Below, in pieces: positions 14,559-19,402 of a stretch of 19,402 nucleotides of DNA. The translations under genes and the position numbers were made by a program. The DNA lies in assembly GCA_009778355.1 (NCBI GenBank), contig WRJY01000326.1:1-19402 (forward strand), written 5' to 3'. The notes beneath the pieces were generated by a model. It saw only the letters and a program-made list of their open reading frames with translations, did no database searches and was not told the origin of the DNA. Position 1 is the stretch's first letter. The number at the start of each line of letters is the position of its first letter. This stretch comes from Desulfovibrionaceae bacterium (GTDB taxonomy: Bacteria; Pseudomonadota; Gammaproteobacteria; Burkholderiales; Burkholderiaceae_C).

Positions 14559-17500
14559 TTTTCCTCCTTGGCGGCGGCGTCCGCGGCCTCGTTACCGGGC
14601 TCTTGCGCCGCCTTGCCCGCGGAACGATCGACCTGCGTGACCTGCGGGTCGTCCCAGCGGCCGCTGATGTGAAATTCGCGCGTGGCGGCCTTGATGAGCG
14701 GGCGCTTGAGCACCAGTTGGGCCACGAAGGCGCCGATGCCGACCGCCGGGTTGATGACGGCAGCGGCCAACGCGGCGGTGCTGGCGTCGATTTCGGGCAC
14801 CACCAGCACGCGCAAGTCCTGCGTCTCCTGGTCGATGTCGGCGCTGCCTTCCATCAGCACGGCGGCGTTGACGCCCTTCATCTGCAAATTGCGGGTGGCG
14901 GCCACGCCGCTTTTCACAGCGACGTCGCCGCGCACGAAGTCGAACGCGAAACCAGCCGAGAACACGTCGCGGAAATCCAGCGTCAGACGGCGCGGCAGCG
15001 CCTGCATACTGAGCACGCCCAGCAGTTTGGCAACACCGGGGTCGGCCTTGAGAAATTGGCCCGCGCCCACGTCCAGGTGCAACTGGCCGCTCATGCTGGG
15101 GTAGTGCGGCGACAGGGGCGAGCCGGCCCAGCCGATGCTGCCCTCCAAAAGCCCCTTGCCGTGCGCCAGCGTGCCGGGCATACCCAGCCGCGCGAGCAGC
15201 GCGCCGCCATCGTGAATGTCGAGTTTGAAGTCCAGTTCCGTGCGGCGCGCATGGCCCGGCGGACGCGAATCGGGCGGCAGCGCCCGCGCGCGCGCCGCCC
15301 ACAGACCGCTGGCGCTGAGGCTGGCTTCGGGTGTATCCAACAACAGGCGCGTCAGTTGCCATTCCTGCACATCAACGGTAGGGCTGATGTTGCCCCCACG
15401 CTCCCCCGCTTCGCGTGGTGCGCTGCCCCCCGAGGGGGCCGCCCCGCCTTGGGACGGCCCGGCGGTGGGGCCAATGCCCCCTCGCTCCCCCGCTTCGCGT
15501 GGTGCGCTGTCCCCCGAGGGGGCCGCCCCGCCTTGGGCCAGCCCAGCGGCGGGGCCTCGCACAAGAGCCACGTCGTGGTTGACGGCCTCCACCTCCAGCC
15601 GGCCCAGTTTCTTGCCGCGCAGTTCGAATTCGTCGGCCACGATGTCGAGCGCCGGAATGTGTACTGGCGGGTCGGCAAGCTCGGCGGCCTGCTCGTCGTC
15701 CGCCGAGCTGACGGGAATGGACAGGCGCTTGAGCCGCGCATGTACCGCGCCGGCGCGGCCATCGGCGCCTTCGCTGTACTCGACGCGGCCAGCCAGTTCG
15801 CGCGCCTGCACGTCGGCGCGCCAGGTGGCGCCGTCACGCGTGCCGCTGCTGGCCACGTCGTGCAGCGCGCGCTCGTCCACCAGCAACTGGCCCACGTGCA
15901 CCGACCAAGCGCTGGGCAGGTAGCCGCGGCTGTCCGCCGGCATGTCGCCGGCCAGCAGGACGCCGGCCTGGTGGGCCCAGGCATCGACAGACAGGCGAGG
16001 CAGTTGCAGGCGCGCCAGCACGCCGGAGGCCGGCAGCGCCAGGTTGGGCATGGCCTGCGGTCCGATGCCGATGACCCCGCGCAGCACCCGCGCCGAGGCA
16101 GCAGACGTGTCCAGCTCGTATTCCAGCGCCAATTGGTCGGCCACCGTCAGGCGCACACGCTCGCGGGCGGCGGATACGGCGCTCGCGGCCTGCGGACGCG
16201 ATTCGTAGCGCAGCGGCCAGGCGGCATCGGCGCTCTTGGCCAGCGGCGCCGGCAGATCGAACGCCATGCCGCGCAGATCGCTCGTCACCGTTACCTCGGG
16301 CGCGCCGGCATGAAAGCCGATGCTCGCCTCGTAGGCGGCGCTGCCGCTGGCCGCGCCCGCCAGGTCCGACAGCACGGCCCATTCGCGCATCTGGCGCAGC
16401 CCGTCGGCGCTGGCCGCCCCGCTGACGCGCAGCAACACCGGCGCGAGACCGTCCGCCCCCGCCGGCTGCATGCCGCCGTTGATGAGCGCATCGCCTCCCA
16501 GTGTGCGCGCGCGCACGTCCTGTACCGCGAAGCCGGTATCGGAAAAGCCAACCGTCCCCCGCGCCTGCGCCAGCGGCGGCGATTCGGGCGAGATGCGCAA
16601 ATTGTTGCCCTGCAAGCCGACGCTGCCCTCGACCTTCGCATCGTGAATCTGCATCACCGGCAAGTCCAGCTTGAGTTTCAGCGCCGCGTCGCCGCTGGCG
16701 CTGGCGCGGTCGAGCGCGTGCTGCGTGAACTGCGCCACCGGCGACTGCCGCACGATGCCGAGCGCCGCCGCCAGCGCGCCGCGCCCATCGGCGTCCACCG
16801 TTACGCGGGTATGGGCCAGGTCGGCGATGTCCGCCTGCACGCGCGGAAACTGCCAGCCCGGATACCCCTGCACGCGCGCGCTGGCGTTGCGCACCCGCAT
16901 ACTGCCGCCCTCGAAGACCAACTCGCCCGCCAAATCTTCCAGCGCCGGCCAAGGCGTCTGGCCCTCGGGCTGGATCGAGCGGGGCACGTAGGCCATGGTC
17001 ACGCCCCGCACCTGCCCGGCAAAGCGAAATTCACCCCCGGAAGGATCGATGCCCCCACGCTCCCCCGCTTCGCGTGGTGCGCTGCCCCCCGAGGGGGCTA
17101 CCCCGCCTTGGGGCGGCCCGGCGGCGGGGTGTTTATCGAAGGGAATGTCCAGCAGGTTGCCCTTGATCCGTACCGCCACGTCGCGCGCTTCGCCTTTCTG
17201 GATTGCATCGCGCACGTAGCGCCGCGCCGGGGCGCCGACGGCCAGCGGCAGGTAACGGTAAACGCGCGCGCCGTCGGCGCGGCTGAAGCTGCCCTCCAGG
17301 TCCAGCACGCCGGGAAAGCGCGACTCATCGGGCTGCTTGACATCGGCAGTGTGCCAGCGCGCCTTGAAGCTGCCGGTGGCGTCCTGGTTGCGCAGCTTCA
17401 ACTCCTCCACCTCCACCTCGATGCGCTCGCCTTGCACGCGCCAGCGGGTCTGCATCGACAGTTCGGCCAGTGGAATGCGCGGCTCCTCGAACACGCCCGG

Positions 17501-18874
17501 AAATTCCAGCGCGCCGCCCTCGATGCCCAGTGTGGCGTGGCCGCCCGCGCCGGTGGCTTCCAGTTCGAGCGCCGCGCCCTCGATGCCGGGCACGCCCTGG
17601 GCCGGCTTGCCGTCGGCGCGCGGCGGGGCCGCGCTGGCGCCGACCGCGAGCGCGCTCAGGCGGGTTTTCAGGGACCAGCCGCGCGGCGCCTCCAGCGGCC
17701 CGTCCCAGCGCGCGGTGATGTTATCGACCAGGCCGCGCAGGGGGTGCGCTTGCAGCCGCTCATGCGCTGCCGGCGGCAACGGCAGACGGCTGGCGATCTT
17801 GACCAGCGCGGCCAAATCCAGCGTGTCGCCGCGCAGTTCGCCGCCGGCAGCCTGGCCGCCCTGGCCATCGCTGTAGCGGAAAGCGAAGTTGCCGCCCGGC
17901 CAGACCAGGCCATCGGCATCGACGAAGCGCAGGCCGCGGGTGTCGAAATCGATCGCGCCGGCCCGGTTGCGCCAGCCCAGCCGCCCGCTGACGCTGCCAA
18001 ACGCCAGCGGCTCCAGCCCGGAGCCGAAGCGCGCCGACACCGCGCCCAGCGCCAGGTCGGCAGTAACGCTGACCACCGCGCCCCGGCGCACGTTCACCCA
18101 GGCGCGCAGCGCGCCCTGCCCTTGGCGCAGGTCCACGCCCCACTCGGCCTTCAGGTCGGCGTACTGGCGCAGCCGCGACACGTCCACGTGCGGCAGGTCG
18201 GCGTAGATCTGACCGCTCCAGCCGCGCCACTGGCCGGCACGCAGCGACAGCACCGGCTGGCGGAACTGCCCGATCAGGGTCAGGCGCTGGCCCCAGCCGT
18301 CCTGCGGCGTGGCATCCAGCCGGATCTGGTGGCGCCGGTGGCCGCCGCGTACCACCAGTTGCACGTCGTTCAGGGCCACCGGCGGCGCGGCGCGCTGCTC
18401 GTCGATCCAGGTGACGCTGCCGCCGCGCACCACGAATTCGCGCTGCGAGAAGAACCAGTCGGCGGCCCGGGTGTCGTCCGTGGCGCCGCTCGGCAGTTCG
18501 ATTCCGCCCACCAGCAGCCGCCCCTGTGCGGTGCGGCGCACTTCCAGCTCGGGCTGCTCGATCACCAGTTGCTCCAGTCCGCCGGTGGACAGCGACAGCA
18601 CCGAAAACGCCGCCAGCACGCGCGGCACGCGCAGGCCCGCATGGCCCGAAGGGTCGTTCACCCGCACGTCGAGCAAGGCCACCGTGGGCACCAGCGCATT
18701 GGATTCGGCCCGGATCGCGCCGATGGTCACCGGCGCGGCAATGGCCTCGGAGGCCTTGTTTTGCAGCCACGGACGCCATTCGTCGATCCGGGGCACAATG
18801 ACCCAATGCAAAGCCGCCCACGCAAGCGTCAGCAGCAGCAGCGCGGCCGCCACGGCGCGCACGGTCCAGCGCAT
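14555..18874 (-). CDS. yhdP: YhdP/AsmA-family envelope protein carrying three in-frame repeat insertions
   Basis: A 1439-aa protein with one N-terminal membrane anchor (RWTVRAVAAALLLLTLAWAA, 2-21) and a very long periplasmic part. The C-terminal region (about 1290-1420) contains the AsmA-like GQLHLDVGAGQF...FDFVRGD...VNAAVLMEGSADI pattern. YhdP-type proteins bridge inner and outer membrane and move phospholipid. The start at 18874 has no ribosome site; a TTG at 18910 would add 12 residues, and an ATG at 19033 would overlap glnE and is unlikely. Three 79-bp repeats add QGGxAPSGxSAPREAGERGG peptides near residues 582-608, 1107-1133 and 1135-1161, without breaking the frame. The opposite strand is also open for most of its length, a GC-skew shadow. 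Family call secure; effect of the insertions unknown. Confidence 0.92.
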   Translation of the reverse strand: MRWTVRAVAAALLLLTLAWAALHWVIVPRIDEWRPWLQNKASEAIAAPVTIGAIRAESNALVPTVALLDVRVNDPSGHAGLRVPRVLAAFSVLSLSTGGLEQLVIEQPELEVRRTAQGRLLVGGIELPSGATDDTRAADWFFSQREFVVRGGSVTWIDEQRAAPPVALNDVQLVVRGGHRRHQIRLDATPQDGWGQRLTLIGQFRQPVLSLRAGQWRGWSGQIYADLPHVDVSRLRQYADLKAEWGVDLRQGQGALRAWVNVRRGAVVSVTADLALGAVSARFGSGLEPLAFGSVSGRLGWRNRAGAIDFDTRGLRFVDADGLVWPGGNFAFRYSDGQGGQAAGGELRGDTLDLAALVKIASRLPLPPAAHERLQAHPLRGLVDNITARWDGPLEAPRGWSLKTRLSALAVGASAAPPRADGKPAQGVPGIEGAALELEATGAGGHATLGIEGGALEFPGVFEEPRIPLAELSMQTRWRVQGERIEVEVEELKLRNQDATGSFKARWHTADVKQPDESRFPGVLDLEGSFSRADGARVYRYLPLAVGAPARRYVRDAIQKGEARDVAVRIKGNLLDIPFDKHPAAGPPQGGVAPSGGSAPREAGERGGIDPSGGEFRFAGQVRGVTMAYVPRSIQPEGQTPWPALEDLAGELVFEGGSMRVRNASARVQGYPGWQFPRVQADIADLAHTRVTVDADGRGALAAALGIVRQSPVAQFTQHALDRASASGDAALKLKLDLPVMQIHDAKVEGSVGLQGNNLRISPESPPLAQARGTVGFSDTGFAVQDVRARTLGGDALINGGMQPAGADGLAPVLLRVSGAASADGLRQMREWAVLSDLAGAASGSAAYEASIGFHAGAPEVTVTSDLRGMAFDLPAPLAKSADAAWPLRYESRPQAASAVSAARERVRLTVADQLALEYELDTSAASARVLRGVIGIGPQAMPNLALPASGVLARLQLPRLSVDAWAHQAGVLLAGDMPADSRGYLPSAWSVHVGQLLVDERALHDVASSGTRDGATWRADVQARELAGRVEYSEGADGRAGAVHARLKRLSIPVSSADDEQAAELADPPVHIPALDIVADEFELRGKKLGRLEVEAVNHDVALVRGPAAGLAQGGAAPSGDSAPREAGERGGIGPTAGPSQGGAAPSGGSAPREAGERGGNISPTVDVQEWQLTRLLLDTPEASLSASGLWAARARALPPDSRPPGHARRTELDFKLDIHDGGALLARLGMPGTLAHGKGLLEGSIGWAGSPLSPHYPSMSGQLHLDVGAGQFLKADPGVAKLLGVLSMQALPRRLTLDFRDVFSAGFAFDFVRGDVAVKSGVAATRNLQMKGVNAAVLMEGSADIDQETQDLRVLVVPEIDASTAALAAAVINPAVGIGAFVAQLVLKRPLIKAATREFHISGRWDDPQVTQVDRSAGKAAQEPGNEAADAAAKEEK
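15392..15470. repeat. 79-bp GC-rich palindromic element, copy A (inside yhdP)
   Basis: On the + strand it starts GCCCCCACGCTCCCCC and ends GGCGGTGGGG. Internal dyads are CCCCCGAGGGGG and a near-palindrome around CCGCCCCGCCTTGGGACGG, which is one base short of the perfect version in copy C. It is read by yhdP (minus strand) as QGGAAPSGGSAPREAGERGG, near residues 1135-1161. It is separated from copy B by only five bases (CCAAT). Confidence 0.9.
15476..15554. repeat. 79-bp GC-rich palindromic element, copy B (inside yhdP)
   Basis: Same length and orientation as copy A, with a start-to-start distance of 84 bp (28 codons), so both are read in one phase. It differs from copy C by scattered substitutions, for example CTCG for CACG near the start and a T in GCGCTGTCCCCC. 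yhdP reads it as QGGAAPSGDSAPREAGERGG (about residues 1107-1133). Confidence 0.9.
17051..17129. repeat. 79-bp GC-rich palindromic element, copy C (inside yhdP)
   Basis: Isolated third copy, about 1.5 kb from copy B. It has the most regular right half: CCCCGCCTTGGGG is a perfect 5-bp stem core (CCCCG/C-CTT-GGGG region) and CCCCCCGAGGGGGC a perfect inner palindrome. It lies in the same phase as A and B and is read as QGGVAPSGGSAPREAGERGG (about residues 582-608). Confidence 0.9.
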
Positions 18875-18998
18875 GACGATGGCGGCAAGGCGAATGGAAA
18901 ACTCAAGCAACGGCGTTCCGATTGAGACTCGAACAGGCCAGCCAAGCCGTCCGCCTCGCGCGTGCGAGGCGGACGGTTTGAAAGCAGTGGTGGAAATT
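18875..18998. promoter_or_regulatory. divergent yhdP/glnE intergenic region
   Basis: A 124-bp gap that must hold promoters for both divergent genes. I cannot place convincing -35/-10 elements. It is dominated by a perfect hairpin at 18947-18976. GGTGGA (18989-18994) is a modest ribosome site for glnE. Confidence 0.4.
18944..18979 (+). terminator. strong hairpin with short T-run in the glnE leader
   Basis: Bases 18947-18959 pair perfectly with 18964-18976 (13 bp, loop GCGT). The stem extends by a G-U and two A-T pairs to AA...TTT at 18977-18979, followed by G. It looks like an intrinsic terminator with a short U-run on the + strand but lies only about 20 bases before the glnE start, so it would be an attenuator or leader structure rather than an operon end. 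Function is inferred. Confidence 0.45.
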
Positions 18999-19402
18999 AT
19001 GACCCTCGACGACACCGAAGGTTCTTTGCCCAACCGTGAAATTGTGCCGGTTCCGTTCGCGGGAATGCCAGGCAGCGCGGCGTATTCGCGCCTGGTGCAG
19101 CGGCTGCGCCGCCGCTACGCCGGCGAATCCGGCCTGCTGCCGCCGGGCGCGCTCACGCGCGAGGCCATGACAGGCTGCCTGGCGGCGCTGGCCGGGCGCG
19201 GCCACGACATCGGCGCGCGCCTGCGCATCCTGCGCCAATTGGTGATGGAACGCCTGGTGATGCTGGACTGCGAGCAAGGCGCGCCGCTGGAGACCATCAC
19301 CGGCGCCGTCACCGTGCTGGCCGAACTGGCGCTCGAACTGGCCTGCGAAGAGGCCTTCGCCCAGCTCGACGAGCGCCACGGCCCGCCCGTCACGGCGGCG
19401 GG
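18999..19402 (+). CDS. glnE: glutamine synthetase adenylyltransferase GlnE, 5' part (cut by window edge)
   Basis: Open from ATG 18999 to the window end, 134 codons with no stop. The translation contains AAYSRLVQRLRRRY (29-42), LRILRQLVMERLVMLD (81-96) and ACEEAFAQLDERHG near the end, the N-terminal pattern of betaproteobacterial GlnE, the bifunctional enzyme that adenylylates and deadenylylates glutamine synthetase in response to PII. The catalytic nucleotidyltransferase domains lie beyond the window. M23 (19065) is an alternative start; ATG 18999 is preferred because of GGTGGA five bases upstream. Divergent from yhdP, a common betaproteobacterial arrangement. Confidence 0.8.
   Translation, partial: MTLDDTEGSLPNREIVPVPFAGMPGSAAYSRLVQRLRRRYAGESGLLPPGALTREAMTGCLAALAGRGHDIGARLRILRQLVMERLVMLDCEQGAPLETITGAVTVLAELALELACEEAFAQLDERHGPPVTAA

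Noticed and set aside
14603..18925. A 1440-codon open frame on the + strand antisense to yhdP
   Set aside because: It mirrors yhdP codon by codon in a GC-rich gene, its translation is rich in Arg, Ala, Gln and Gly with no fold or motif, and the minus strand encodes a clear YhdP-family protein.
1..19402. CRISPR arrays, tRNA or rRNA genes, transposases or integrase genes
   Set aside because: None seen: no evenly spaced repeat-spacer array, no cloverleaf-like sequence in the gaps, and no mobile-element protein. The only repeats are the three elements inside yhdP.

Overview
The window is a GC-rich stretch of a betaproteobacterial chromosome (Burkholderiales/Rhodocyclales type). This is inferred from the glnE / yhdP / nitrilase-family gene neighbourhood on the right and from the protein sequences; no rRNA or other taxonomic marker is present, so genus is not claimed.

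Left part (1-1256): a possible 3' end of an unidentified + strand gene (1-75), then a minus-strand NosL-like copper-site protein (855-181). A 401-bp divergent intergenic region follows. It carries a 9/10 match to the FNR/DNR/ANR box (1157-1170) upstream of nosZ.

Central part (1257-11713): an apparently intact clade II ('atypical', Sec-exported) nitrous oxide reductase operon on the + strand, in the order nosZ - cytochrome c (nosC1) - dihaem cytochrome c (nosC2) - nosB - nosD - nosG - nosH - nosF - nosL - nosY - tlpA-like thioredoxin. From nosD to tlpA most junctions overlap by 4 bases (GTGA/ATGA), so translation is probably coupled. No nosR or nosX/apbE is present. NosG/NosH (Fe-S quinol dehydrogenase type), NosB and the two cytochromes are the likely electron route from quinol to NosZ. 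NosD, NosF, NosY, NosL and the thioredoxin are the likely metallocentre assembly set. Two perfect intercistronic hairpins (17 bp after nosZ, 11 bp after nosC2) suggest differential mRNA stability or attenuation within the operon.

Right of the operon (11773-13711): a MenA-like UbiA-family prenyltransferase and a radical SAM protein with a Cys-rich C-terminus, only 10 bp apart and on the same strand as nos. The pair looks locally more A/T-rich. It is the least explained part of the window and could make or modify a prenylated cofactor.

Right end (13734-19402): converging on the cluster are a nitrilase-superfamily amidase and a very long AsmA/YhdP-family protein gene, which overlap by ATGA on the minus strand. 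Divergent from them is the 5' part of glnE (glutamine synthetase adenylyltransferase), cut by the window edge. The yhdP gene contains three 79-bp GC-rich palindromic repeats (17051-17129, 15476-15554, 15392-15470). All are in the same orientation and reading phase, adding the peptide core QGGxAPSGxSAPREAGERGG to the protein. This resembles the palindromic elements that insert within genes in Rickettsia and is the most unusual DNA-level feature here.
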